The position numbers and the translations under genes were made by a program. Below the pieces are notes generated by a model that worked only from the letters and a program-made list of their open reading frames with translations, searched no databases and had not been told where the DNA came from. Below are positions 9,245 to 18,122 of a DNA stretch of 50,102 bases, in pieces. The DNA is from an uncultured Gammaproteobacteria bacterium (GTDB taxonomy: Bacteria; Pseudomonadota; Gammaproteobacteria; Pseudomonadales; Azotimanducaceae): positions 1 to 50,102 of the forward strand of contig CAJWQG010000025.1 of the NCBI GenBank assembly GCA_913045175.1. The letters are read 5' to 3'. Within the stretch, counting starts at the first letter, position 1, and each line of letters begins with the position of its first letter.

Positions 9245-10777
9245 CTACCGCGAGGTGGCGCTTTTTAACTTCGCGATCATCGCCGTGTGCTCAGATTGAC
9301 TCACCGGCTGGGGTGGAACCATCGGATAAAGCACACCAGCCATCTTTTGCGCAACACGAACGACCTGACAGGTATACCCGAATTCATTGTCATACCAGAC
9401 ATAAAGTACGACGTGATTGCCATCGACGATTGTTGCATGGGAGTCAACAATGCCAGCGTGGCGGTTGCCTATAAAGTCAGTGGAAACCACTTCGTTTGAG
9501 ACCGTATAGTCAATCTGGCGCTGCATCGCTCCATTTAAAGCAACGTCCCTCAGGTATTCGTTTACCTCTTCCCGCGTCGTGTCACCCTCCAGGGTTAAAT
9601 GAAGGACTGCCATTGAAACGTTCGGCACCGGTACTCGAATCGAGTTCCCCGTCAGTTTCCCCGCCAGTTCTGGTAGCAGCTTGCCCACCGAACTTGTCGC
9701 GTTAGACTCTGTAAGAACCATATTTAGAGGGGCGCTTCTCCCGCGACGCTCCTTCGAATGGATGTTGTCATGCAGATTCTGGTCATCGGTATAGGCATGA
9801 ATAGTCTCCATATGTCCTTTCTCGATCCCAAAACCATCATTCATACACTTCAGAACCGGGACAATGGCATTCGTGGTACACGATGCAGCCGCGATGATGT
9901 CATCTTCCTCATTAATTAGATCTGAGTTCACTCCAGATACAATGTTCTTAACTGAGCCCTTACCTGAAGTGGTTAACAAGACTTTAGCGACGCCTTTAGC
10001 CTGCAAATGATTCTGCAAACCCTCCTGATCGCGCCAGACACCCGTACTATCGATAATCATCGCCTTATCGATACCGTATTCCGTATAGTCAATTTGAGTG
10101 GGGTCATCCGCATAGATGAAACGAATGACATTACCGTTGCAGATCAGCACACCATTCTCCTGATCCACCCGAATGGTTCCATTGAAGCTTCCATGAATGG
10201 AATCCTGTCGCAGCAAACTTGCGCGCCGCTCCAAATCAAGTTCTTTGTCCTTGGGCGGGCGAAGCACAACTGCCTTCTGTACCAGGTTATGACCTCCAGC
10301 AGTTTTCTCGACAAGCAAACGCGTAACTAAACGACCTATTCGACCGAACCCGTAAACCACAACATCAGTCGGCTCCTGCGGACCCGTACCATGTACGCCA
10401 ATAATGTCCCGACATTCATGTTCTACAAACGCCTGCATCCGCTGTTTGTAGTCCTCCGCCGTCGCATCAGGGTGTTCTTCCATAAAGGTCGTAGTCAGCT
10501 TGCCAATATCGATGTGCGCGCGCCCGAGGTCCAACTCACACAAAATGGCAAGGATCGGCTGGGTTTCAAACTCGGACATCTCATTGCGTTCAATCTGGCG
10601 TACTGCTCGATGCGCCTTCATTAGCTCGATGACCGACAGATTATAAAGAGGGACACCGTAGATATAGATGACCACATTTCTGCGATAAAGTCCGCCGATC
10701 AAAGGAATCATAGCCTCAGCAAGCGCCTCACGATCTTTCCAGTCCGCAAATACACTATCTAATCCGGGTTTAGCCAC
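9245..10777 (-). CDS. Long-form glyceraldehyde-3-phosphate dehydrogenase
   Basis: A 510-residue GAPDH with the core catalytic protein preceded by an N-terminal extension of about 135 residues, compared with ~330 residues for GapA. The NAD-binding GFGRIGR is at 143-149 and the catalytic cysteine is Cys300 in ASCTTN. The active-site His lies in HAYTDDQ. The same long form sits between nqr and mfd in Pseudomonas aeruginosa (PA3001, from memory). The reaction is oxidative phosphorylation of glyceraldehyde 3-phosphate; whether it works mainly in gluconeogenesis is not visible. The GTG start at 10777 has AGGAG eight bases upstream. An intrinsic terminator follows. Confidence 0.93.
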   Translation of the reverse strand: MAKPGLDSVFADWKDREALAEAMIPLIGGLYRRNVVIYIYGVPLYNLSVIELMKAHRAVRQIERNEMSEFETQPILAILCELDLGRAHIDIGKLTTTFMEEHPDATAEDYKQRMQAFVEHECRDIIGVHGTGPQEPTDVVVYGFGRIGRLVTRLLVEKTAGGHNLVQKAVVLRPPKDKELDLERRASLLRQDSIHGSFNGTIRVDQENGVLICNGNVIRFIYADDPTQIDYTEYGIDKAMIIDSTGVWRDQEGLQNHLQAKGVAKVLLTTSGKGSVKNIVSGVNSDLINEEDDIIAAASCTTNAIVPVLKCMNDGFGIEKGHMETIHAYTDDQNLHDNIHSKERRGRSAPLNMVLTESNATSSVGKLLPELAGKLTGNSIRVPVPNVSMAVLHLTLEGDTTREEVNEYLRDVALNGAMQRQIDYTVSNEVVSTDFIGNRHAGIVDSHATIVDGNHVVLYVWYDNEFGYTCQVVRVAQKMAGVLYPMVPPQPVSQSEHTAMIAKLKSATSR

Positions 10778-10891
10778 GCAGGAACTCCTCTAGATCTAAG
10801 TTGAATATTTCCTAGCAAATATCCTACCCGCTATTATCACAGAGATGTAACCGAAGACCAAACCTGGAACCGGTTTCTGGACTAACGGGGT

Positions 10892-11965
10892 TTACCTTGG
10901 TCGCACTAGCAACACGGATCGATTCTGGTCGATGCGAAAATCATAGTGACGCAGGAAATTCATACCAAGAAGCCCATCCACGCCGGACGGCATCTCAAGG
11001 GGAAGCGCGCCCACGGCAATGGCGGATATGGTCGCCTGCCCCAGGGACAATTCATCGAGCGTAACCACGGGCGCCTCTATCACGTCATTGGCTGTCGAGA
11101 ATAACTCCCGTGGTTTCCCATTCAGGTTGTAACCAAGCGCCTGAATCACCTCATCATCAATCACTGTCATGGCCGCACCGGTGTCAATTAACAATCGCAC
11201 TTCTCGCCCACGATCCAGATAAGCATCAATAACAAACTGGTTACCGGTTTTTGACAACGCCACTTCTTCAAGGTCGTCGTTCATCTGAACGTTGTTGGTC
11301 TCCACCTGTGCGATTAACTCGCGTGCCTGAACCCCAACAAATCCATGCACATTTTGAATTTGCGAAAGCGGCACCATAGCGCCGTCGTAGTTTCCCATCT
11401 GTATTCGAAGCATCCCGAGCTTAAGAAAGTATCTTGCTCGCTCTGGCATCGCATACGTAATTCCCTCGTATAGTTGATCCAGCGCCTCGAAACGCTTCAA
11501 AAATACCAACTCCGATGCGAAGGACTCAGTTACCGAGTCGAGTAACTGGTCCACCATTTCATTTTCTTCAATGCCAGATGCCAACAGGTCTGCTGCTTCA
11601 ATCCATGTTAATGCAGACTCAAACTGACCAGCAGAGTGCAGCACCTCGATTACTGAAGTATGTAATCTCAACTGAGCACCATAGGCTGCGGAAAATGCTT
11701 CAACAAGAGCAGTCACCCGCCTGGTACGCTCATCGGAATTGTCTTTGTCCTGCGCGATAAGCCGGTGAATAAAGTCAACATTGCCCTCGCTTAATTCAAC
11801 CACGCGCTCCATATCGTGCGCGATATAGTGAGCAAACGTCGACGGTGTATCACTGACTTCGTAGTTTAAAGGCGGCGGTCTCGATGTGTCCCTGGCAAGA
11901 TACCAACCCGCGAACAAGCCCAACGCAAACACGCAGATAAGTGTAATGGTCAAGGTGTATCGCAT
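10892..11965 (-). CDS. Membrane-anchored retropepsin-like aspartic protease
   Basis: A 357-residue protein with an N-terminal membrane segment (about residues 4-22), an alpha-helical TPR-like middle (about 100-225) and a C-terminal retropepsin-like domain. The catalytic motif is Asp261-Thr-Gly in LLIDTGAAMTVID, followed by a LDELSLGQ block and the flap-distal GVDGLLGMNFLRHYDF typical of clan AA bacterial proteases (PF13975/TIGR02281 type). A single D-T-G per chain implies a homodimer. The active domain probably faces the periplasm. It diverges from mfd across a short gap. Substrate is unknown. Confidence 0.85.
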   Translation of the reverse strand: MRYTLTITLICVFALGLFAGWYLARDTSRPPPLNYEVSDTPSTFAHYIAHDMERVVELSEGNVDFIHRLIAQDKDNSDERTRRVTALVEAFSAAYGAQLRLHTSVIEVLHSAGQFESALTWIEAADLLASGIEENEMVDQLLDSVTESFASELVFLKRFEALDQLYEGITYAMPERARYFLKLGMLRIQMGNYDGAMVPLSQIQNVHGFVGVQARELIAQVETNNVQMNDDLEEVALSKTGNQFVIDAYLDRGREVRLLIDTGAAMTVIDDEVIQALGYNLNGKPRELFSTANDVIEAPVVTLDELSLGQATISAIAVGALPLEMPSGVDGLLGMNFLRHYDFRIDQNRSVLLVRPR

Positions 11966-12061
11966 TACTCGTGTTGACCCCCAAAATTCAATCCACCCTA
12001 CCCCTTGAGATATGCAGACAGGGGAGTAACCTTCTCACCCTTTCTTCAACTGAGTACCCCA

Positions 12062-15000
12062 ATGGGCGTTTTGTCCGTCGACAATAGCATGATTCCCCAT
12101 CAGGCTGCTGATCGCCGAGACTGGCGAAATCTGCCCGGTTCTGCGGCCTCGCTGTCTATTGCCGCCGCACTGAAAGCCAGACCAGGCATATGTCTTGTCA
12201 TCACTCAGGATTCAGTCACCGCAGAACAGACTCGCAACGAAGTCGAGTTTTTTGTCCCGGGAATCCCGGTTCACGCGTTCCCTGATTGGGAAACGCTTAT
12301 CTACGACAGCTTCTCACCTCATCAGGACATCATTTCAGATCGTCTGCGGATATTAAACGAATTGCCCACCCTAGATTCCGGCGTCGTTATAGTTCCAGCT
12401 AATACCGTAATGCAAAGACTCGCACCACCGCAATTCATTCTGGGTAGCAGTCTCATGCTTTCAGTCGGCCAGAAGCTCGACTTCGTGCAGATGCGCCGCA
12501 AACTGGAAGCAGCCGCCTATCGGTGCGTAGACAACGTATTCGACCATGGCGAGTTCGCAGTTCGAGGCTCCATTATGGACATTTTTCCGATGGGCACAGA
12601 TACGCCTTATCGAATTGATCTGTTCGACGATGAAATCGAATCCTTAAGGACGTTCGAACCTGAGACGCAACGCTCAATTGATAAAGTGACCGCGGTGGAA
12701 CTACTACCAGCTCGTGAGTTTCCGTTAACCAATGAAGCGATAAACCGATTCCAGGATCAATGGCACGAACGACTCTCCAGCCATCGAGACTCTCCAATCT
12801 ATCAAGACGTGAGTGCTGGCATGTCACCTGCCGGCATCGAATATTACCTACCACTTTTCTTTGATGAAGTTGCATCACTATTTGACTACCTGCCACAAGA
12901 TACGCTCGTATTCACCACCAATATCGAGACGACCTTACGCCATAACTGGGACCAGGCCTCCTCGCGCTATGAGAATCTCAGGCACGACATACTCAAGCCG
13001 ATTCTTCCTCCAACAGATATCCTGTTATCTCCAGACGATCTATTCTCATTAATCAAACGCTATCCACGAATCGAGCTCCATCAGGACGATACAGGTAGAG
13101 GTCGACACTTTCCGTTCGCAACGATGCCTGAAGTGACCGTCAACGAGCGCGCTCATCGACCGCTGACCGCACTAGAGAATTTTCTGGCAAACAAGACCAG
13201 TCGACTGCTGATAACAACCGAGTCTCAGGGTCGACGTGAGATTGTTGACGAGTTATTGCAGCGCAACCATCTACACGCGTCCGTGGTTCAAGACTGGCAA
13301 TCCTTCCTTGGCAGCGATCAGAGCTTTTGTCTTTGTGTAGCAGATCTCGAACGAGGATTCGCTGAGCCGGAATCAGACCTTGTTCTTATCACCGAGCAAC
13401 AACTGTTTGGTGAGCGGATACTGCAAAAACGTCGCCGGGAACGAGAACGGGACAACGCTGCCGACATTGTTATCAAGAGCCTCACCGAATTGCGCATTGG
13501 CGCACCCGTGGTTCACATTGATCATGGTGTGGGTCGCTATCTGGGTCTACAGACACTATCTATCGATGATCAAGATACCGAGTTTCTTTGCCTTGGTTAC
13601 CAGGAAGAAGCCAAACTGTACGTCCCCGTCGCGTCCCTGCACCTAATCTCTCGCTATACCGGGTCTGAAGAAGGTAATGCTCCACTACACCGGCTTGGCG
13701 GTGACGTTTGGCAAAAAGCGAAGCGAAAGGCTGCTGAACAGATCCATGATGTTGCCGCGGAATTGCTAAACATCTACGCCCGTCGTGCCGCCAAGAAAGG
13801 TTTCGCCTACGCACTGCCTGATGAATCCTATCAACACTTTGCTTCCACCTTCCCTTTTGAAGAGACACCGGACCAGGAACTTGCCATCAGCAACGTAATC
13901 GCTGATATGACGGATGAAAAGGCAATGGACCGGCTTATCTGCGGCGATGTTGGTTTCGGTAAAACCGAAGTGGCAATGCGAGCCGCTTTTGTCGCGGTTC
14001 AAGCCGGCAAACAGGTCGCTGTCCTCGTTCCGACTACCCTGCTCGCACAACAGCATCACGATACGTTCAAGGACAGGTTCGCGGAATGGCCGGTCAACGT
14101 TGATTCAATATCTCGGTTTCGCACAAAGAAGGAACAGCAGGACATCATCCAGCGGATGAAAACCGGCAAGATAGATATCGTTATCGGAACCCATGCGCTC
14201 ATCCAGGACGACGTGGAATTCGACAACCTGGGACTACTTATTATTGATGAAGAGCATCGATTCGGTGTACGCCAGAAAGAAAAATTAAAATCGTTGCGTG
14301 CTGAAGTAGATATTCTCACCATGACCGCAACGCCTATCCCTCGCACGCTCAACATGGCGATATCGAATATGCGAGACCTAACGATTATTGCAACCCCGCC
14401 AGCGCGGCGCCTGTCGATTAAGACCTTCGTCCGACAACACAATGAGGGCTTGATCAAAGAAGCAATTCAGCGTGAGCTACAGCGCGGAGGACAGGTGTAT
14501 TACCTTCACAACGAGGTAAAAACCATCGAGCAGACTGCTGACAAATTGCAGCAATTGATTCCCGAAGCGAGGCTTGCCATCGGACACGGGCAGATGCGGG
14601 AGCGCGAACTAGAGCAGGTCATGTCCAACTTCTATCATAAGAAAGCCAACGTGCTGGTATGCACAACCATCATTGAAACTGGCATAGACATCCCCAACGC
14701 CAACACCATCATCATGGACCGCGCCGATAAATTCGGATTGGCGCAGATACACCAGTTGCGAGGTCGTGTCGGCAGATCTCATCATCAGGCCTACGCGTAT
14801 CTTTTGACACCGCATCCAAACGTAATGACACCAGATGCAAAAAAACGATTGGAGGCTATCTCGGAAGCAGAGGATCTGGGTGCAGGATTTATTCTGGCGA
14901 CCCATGACCTCGAAATTCGAGGTGCCGGGGAATTGCTCGGCGATGATCAGACCGGAAACATGCAAACCATTGGTTATTCACTCTATATGGAGATGCTGGA

Positions 15001-15517
15001 TCAGGCCGTTAAAGCCATTCAGGACGGCAAAACGCCCAATCTCGATCGTCCGTTGCACGATGGCACTGAAATTAACCTTCGTGTGCCAGCGCTCATTCCT
15101 GACGACTACCTGCCCGATGTACACGCCCGATTGGTACTCTACAAGCGCATCGCTAACGCCGAGTCAGAGGACCAGCTACGGGAACTTCAAGTAGAAATGA
15201 TAGATCGGTTTGGCCTTCTTCCCGACGCGACAAAGAATCTCTTTCGCGTAACACTAATAAAGCTTCAGTCAGATCATCTCGGTATCAAGAAAATTGACGC
15301 AGGTGTTGAAAATGGCAGAGTTGAATTTCAACAGGATGCGTTGATCGATCCTGGCACAATCGTTGACCTTGTACAATCTGAACCACACCGATATAAATTA
15401 ACAACCGCAAACCAACTCAGTTTCCATGAATCCATGGAAGAGCCTGAAACCCGTTTTACCAAGGTAGAACGTTTACTGGACCGTTTGGAGAAAAAGAGAA
15501 TTGCTATTGCAAGCTAG
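12062..15517 (+). CDS. mfd: Transcription-repair coupling factor Mfd
   Basis: Mfd is a DNA translocase that removes RNA polymerase stalled at lesions and recruits UvrA. The product has about 1151 residues with this start, like E. coli Mfd (1148). The UvrB-like N-terminal module includes WETLIYDSFSPHQDIISDRL. The RNAP-interaction region follows at about 470-540, Walker A GDVGFGKT at about 627, the DEEH box at about 730 and the RecG-like TRG region with LRGRVGRSHHQAYAYLL. The frame extends to a TTG at 12005; the ATG at 12062 is preferred by length, though neither has a good Shine-Dalgarno. Another in-frame ATG lies at 12089. It is followed by csiV, which overlaps its 3' end. Confidence 0.96.
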   Translation: MGVLSVDNSMIPHQAADRRDWRNLPGSAASLSIAAALKARPGICLVITQDSVTAEQTRNEVEFFVPGIPVHAFPDWETLIYDSFSPHQDIISDRLRILNELPTLDSGVVIVPANTVMQRLAPPQFILGSSLMLSVGQKLDFVQMRRKLEAAAYRCVDNVFDHGEFAVRGSIMDIFPMGTDTPYRIDLFDDEIESLRTFEPETQRSIDKVTAVELLPAREFPLTNEAINRFQDQWHERLSSHRDSPIYQDVSAGMSPAGIEYYLPLFFDEVASLFDYLPQDTLVFTTNIETTLRHNWDQASSRYENLRHDILKPILPPTDILLSPDDLFSLIKRYPRIELHQDDTGRGRHFPFATMPEVTVNERAHRPLTALENFLANKTSRLLITTESQGRREIVDELLQRNHLHASVVQDWQSFLGSDQSFCLCVADLERGFAEPESDLVLITEQQLFGERILQKRRRERERDNAADIVIKSLTELRIGAPVVHIDHGVGRYLGLQTLSIDDQDTEFLCLGYQEEAKLYVPVASLHLISRYTGSEEGNAPLHRLGGDVWQKAKRKAAEQIHDVAAELLNIYARRAAKKGFAYALPDESYQHFASTFPFEETPDQELAISNVIADMTDEKAMDRLICGDVGFGKTEVAMRAAFVAVQAGKQVAVLVPTTLLAQQHHDTFKDRFAEWPVNVDSISRFRTKKEQQDIIQRMKTGKIDIVIGTHALIQDDVEFDNLGLLIIDEEHRFGVRQKEKLKSLRAEVDILTMTATPIPRTLNMAISNMRDLTIIATPPARRLSIKTFVRQHNEGLIKEAIQRELQRGGQVYYLHNEVKTIEQTADKLQQLIPEARLAIGHGQMRERELEQVMSNFYHKKANVLVCTTIIETGIDIPNANTIIMDRADKFGLAQIHQLRGRVGRSHHQAYAYLLTPHPNVMTPDAKKRLEAISEAEDLGAGFILATHDLEIRGAGELLGDDQTGNMQTIGYSLYMEMLDQAVKAIQDGKTPNLDRPLHDGTEINLRVPALIPDDYLPDVHARLVLYKRIANAESEDQLRELQVEMIDRFGLLPDATKNLFRVTLIKLQSDHLGIKKIDAGVENGRVEFQQDALIDPGTIVDLVQSEPHRYKLTTANQLSFHESMEEPETRFTKVERLLDRLEKKRIAIAS

Positions 15518-16478
15518 TCATCGAGTTTTCCTTACCTGTGCTGCCCTTGCATATCACCTCACCGCGCAGGCCATCGCCGAGGGCGAATTACCAGAACAGG
15601 ATTACAGCGACTGGTATCAGGTCGAGATCGTGGTATTCAAGCCACGCAACAAACAGGCCAACGATGAAATCTGGCCGCTAACTTCACTTGGCTATCCAAA
15701 AAATATGGTCGCTGTAGGGGCCATAGAGGTTAAGCCAGATTCAATCCATCAGCTCAGACAACTCATCGAATTTGAAAAAATGCTTCCCGGTGAACCAGAG
15801 ATTATGGACGCCGCTCTCGTCTCCTTCTTATTCGAAAAATCGAGCAGGCAACAACGAAATCAACAACTGCTTCAGGAAGAACTTCAGGACGAAATCCTGC
15901 TCGATACACAGGTGGAAGGTCCAGAGGAAGATGAGATCACTAGTCCCATCGACCACAGCCAGCTTCAGACAATACTCACAGCACCAAGACCTGAAGCATT
16001 CCGTGAACTCTCTACCGAGCATTTCAACCTGACCAAGATCTCCGGGAGCCTACGACGATCCTCCCGATTCGACTTGCTTACACATCAGGCCTGGCTTCAA
16101 CCCATGGTTGGTGAGAGCACGCCCATTCTTGTACAGACAGGCAAACGCTATGATCACTTTTTTGAAGTAGATGGCACACTGACGTTTAGCCGTAGTCGCT
16201 ATCTGCACGTTGACACTGATCTTTGGTACACAGAATTCACGCCCAGATACAACCAACAACAGCAATTGCGACTTAACGATTTGGGAATCGATGCAGCAAC
16301 GAGAGAGGCTTACCCAGAACTCGTCACACAAGCTAGGGAACAGAACACCCATGTGCCGCTACATTCCTATCGTATGCTTCAATCACGCAGAATGCGAAGC
16401 AACGAGACGCACTATCTGGATCACCCCTTCTTTGGCGTCGTCATCAAGATCGTTCGGTTTTCCATGTCAAACCAGTGA
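15501..16478 (+). CDS. CsiV family envelope protein (PF10972-like)
   Basis: A 325-residue protein with a signal peptide (about 1-25) and the CsiV-family pattern: DWYQVEIVVFKP near the mature N-terminus, then YLHVDTDLWYTEF, HSYRMLQSRRMRSNETHYLD and a final HPFFGVVIKIVRF. In Vibrio, CsiV is a periplasmic peptidoglycan-binding protein that activates the lipoprotein LpoA-PBP1a cell-wall synthesis system. The TTG start at 15501 is preceded by GGAG about 10 bases upstream and overlaps the mfd 3' end by 17 bp, implying coupling. Its 3' end overlaps the convergent MTI phosphorylase gene by 12 bp. The position after mfd matches PA3003. Confidence 0.8.
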   Translation: MLLQASHRVFLTCAALAYHLTAQAIAEGELPEQDYSDWYQVEIVVFKPRNKQANDEIWPLTSLGYPKNMVAVGAIEVKPDSIHQLRQLIEFEKMLPGEPEIMDAALVSFLFEKSSRQQRNQQLLQEELQDEILLDTQVEGPEEDEITSPIDHSQLQTILTAPRPEAFRELSTEHFNLTKISGSLRRSSRFDLLTHQAWLQPMVGESTPILVQTGKRYDHFFEVDGTLTFSRSRYLHVDTDLWYTEFTPRYNQQQQLRLNDLGIDAATREAYPELVTQAREQNTHVPLHSYRMLQSRRMRSNETHYLDHPFFGVVIKIVRFSMSNQ

Positions 16479-17174
16479 ACGAAACACCTCTCTCACACAT
16501 TGCATACCTTCTTCAAGTGCTGCACCTATTTCATCAAGTGCCACCGGGGCATCGTTAAAACCAGCACCCTGATTGACCACAACACAAAGACTGGCGTAGG
16601 GGATTTCTCGTTCCCTCGCGAGTGCCGCCTCCGGCATAGCGGTCATACCTACGATGTCACATCCGTCCCTGCGCAATCGCTCAATCTCAGCTGCGGTCTC
16701 CAAGCGAGGACCCTGCGTGCACCCGTACACGCCTTTGTGCGTGGCATTTCCCACGGACCCCGTCGCGGCGATCAGTTGATCGCGTAACGCCTGGTCAAAT
16801 GGATAGGTGAAATCGATATGCTGGATCTCACCCTGAAAAAAAGTGTGTTCACGACCACTGGTGTAATCAATGATCTGATCCGGGATAACGAGACTCGGGA
16901 CATCGAGGGAAGCATCGACACCACCAACCGCGTTAACGGCGATAATGCTATCTGCTCCGATATCTGAAAGCGCCTGAATATTCGCGCGATAGTTGATTCT
17001 GTGTGGGGGTTGTCTGGGTGGATGCCCGTGACGAGGAACAAAAGCCATCGTTTCGCCGCGAAATGTACCTCGTTCAAGATATGCATCCCCGAACGAGGTC
17101 TTAACAACGTTACCGGTAATGTCAGTCAGATCGTCAAACTCAGCGAAACCAGTTCCGCCAATTACTGCTTTCAC
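16467..17174 (-). CDS. S-methyl-5'-thioinosine phosphorylase
   Basis: A 235-residue purine nucleoside phosphorylase of the MTAP/PNP class. The phosphate-binding GGTGF is at 6-10, VPRHGH at 46-51, and the substrate block MTAMPEAALARE at 178-189. Where MTA phosphorylases have Asp residues that hold the 6-amino group, this protein reads VVVNQGAGF with Asn201, as in P. aeruginosa PA3004, a characterised MTI phosphorylase, so 6-oxopurine specificity is likely. It would cleave methylthioinosine to hypoxanthine and methylthioribose-1-phosphate, and hypoxanthine would feed the hpt product encoded just upstream. The GTG start lies 6 bp after the truncated sapC stop. Confidence 0.88.
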   Translation of the reverse strand: MKAVIGGTGFAEFDDLTDITGNVVKTSFGDAYLERGTFRGETMAFVPRHGHPPRQPPHRINYRANIQALSDIGADSIIAVNAVGGVDASLDVPSLVIPDQIIDYTSGREHTFFQGEIQHIDFTYPFDQALRDQLIAATGSVGNATHKGVYGCTQGPRLETAAEIERLRRDGCDIVGMTAMPEAALAREREIPYASLCVVVNQGAGFNDAPVALDEIGAALEEGMQCVREVFRSLV

Positions 17175-17180
17175 CGGTTG

Positions 17181-17477
17181 CTACTTCTTCACGCTCGCTT
17201 TTTTAATGTATCGAGCATCCCAGGTGCCATCATCTTTGACGAAGAGATTCTCTTCGTTACGCAAACCCAGTAAAGCAACCGGCACAATGGACTCACCCGC
17301 CTGGGCAGAAACGATCGGGTACTCTTTGGCCGCTTCGGTGAATTCAACACCTGCAAGAATGACCGAATTGGTATTTTTAGCAAAGCTAAAATCACTACCT
17401 CCCGGCTTGATCTTGATGTCTTTGTGCGTCACCTTGTTGAGGGCAACAGGATTCTCGTAGAAAAGTAAATTCGCCAT
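17181..17477 (-). pseudogene. Truncated SapC-family protein
   Basis: The 98-residue product matches only the N-terminal part of SapC-family proteins (normally about 240 residues). The match runs through LYENP-like LFYENPVALN, then GVEFTEAAKEYPIV, VALLGLRNEENLFV and DGTWDARYI. At the point where the family continues with a PAF-type block, it ends instead with KKASVKK and a stop. No continuation was found in other frames; the next gene starts 6 bp later. It sits between hpt and the MTI phosphorylase gene. It could be a remnant left by a deletion, or a retained short protein, because the frame is intact and its start looks usable. Confidence 0.7.
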
Positions 17478-17597
17478 GTATATTTGTCCGATCCAACCAG
17501 TTACGGGGGCTCTAGTCTATCCTATTCGTAATGGGTGCACACAAGTAGTGTGGGCGCCGCCCGGTGTATTTTTACTACCGCCCGTCAGAAGCATGTA

Positions 17598-18122
17598 TCA
17601 ATTGAGCGCTCTAATCTCCGGCAGATTTCGCCAGTAGCCTTCGATATCCATACCATATCCAAATACGTATTCATCCGCGCATTGCAAACCAACAAAATCG
17701 GGTTTGAATCCATCGATTTTTCGATCATGCATCTTGTCGACCAGTGCGACGCAAACCACATCAGCTGCGCCACTATTCTTAAACTCAGAGACAATCACAG
17801 ATAGCGTATTTCCTTCATCATAAATGTCGTCAATCAACAGTACATTCTTCCCGGTCAGATTCGTTTCAGGATACACAACCCACTCCAAGGCTCCCGCGGA
17901 GGTTGTATCTCGATATCTGGTAACCCGAACAAAATCCTGCTTCAGTTTTACCGATAGCCGTTGCAGCAATTCACCAGCGAATATAAGCCCGCCATGCATC
18001 ACGCAAATGGCAATCCACTCCCGCCCGGCGCATCGCTCACCAAGCTTTTTGGCTAACTCATTAACTGCGTGTGAAATTGCTTCCCGCGAATGAACGACAC
18101 GAGAATCCGGCAAATCGGCCAT
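17598..18122 (-). CDS. hpt: Hypoxanthine-guanine phosphoribosyltransferase
   Basis: A 174-residue type I phosphoribosyltransferase. The PRPP-binding loop is VLLIDDIYDEGNTL with Asp98-Asp99; the flexible-loop block RVTRYRDTTSAGALEW and the C-terminal hood VGLQCADEYVFGYGMD, typical of Hpt/HGPRT, are present. It converts hypoxanthine and guanine plus PRPP to IMP and GMP in the cytosol. Its ATG overlaps the mscS stop by one base (TAATG), so the two are coupled. The nearby MTI phosphorylase produces hypoxanthine, making a plausible salvage unit. Confidence 0.92.
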   Translation of the reverse strand: MADLPDSRVVHSREAISHAVNELAKKLGERCAGREWIAICVMHGGLIFAGELLQRLSVKLKQDFVRVTRYRDTTSAGALEWVVYPETNLTGKNVLLIDDIYDEGNTLSVIVSEFKNSGAADVVCVALVDKMHDRKIDGFKPDFVGLQCADEYVFGYGMDIEGYWRNLPEIRALN

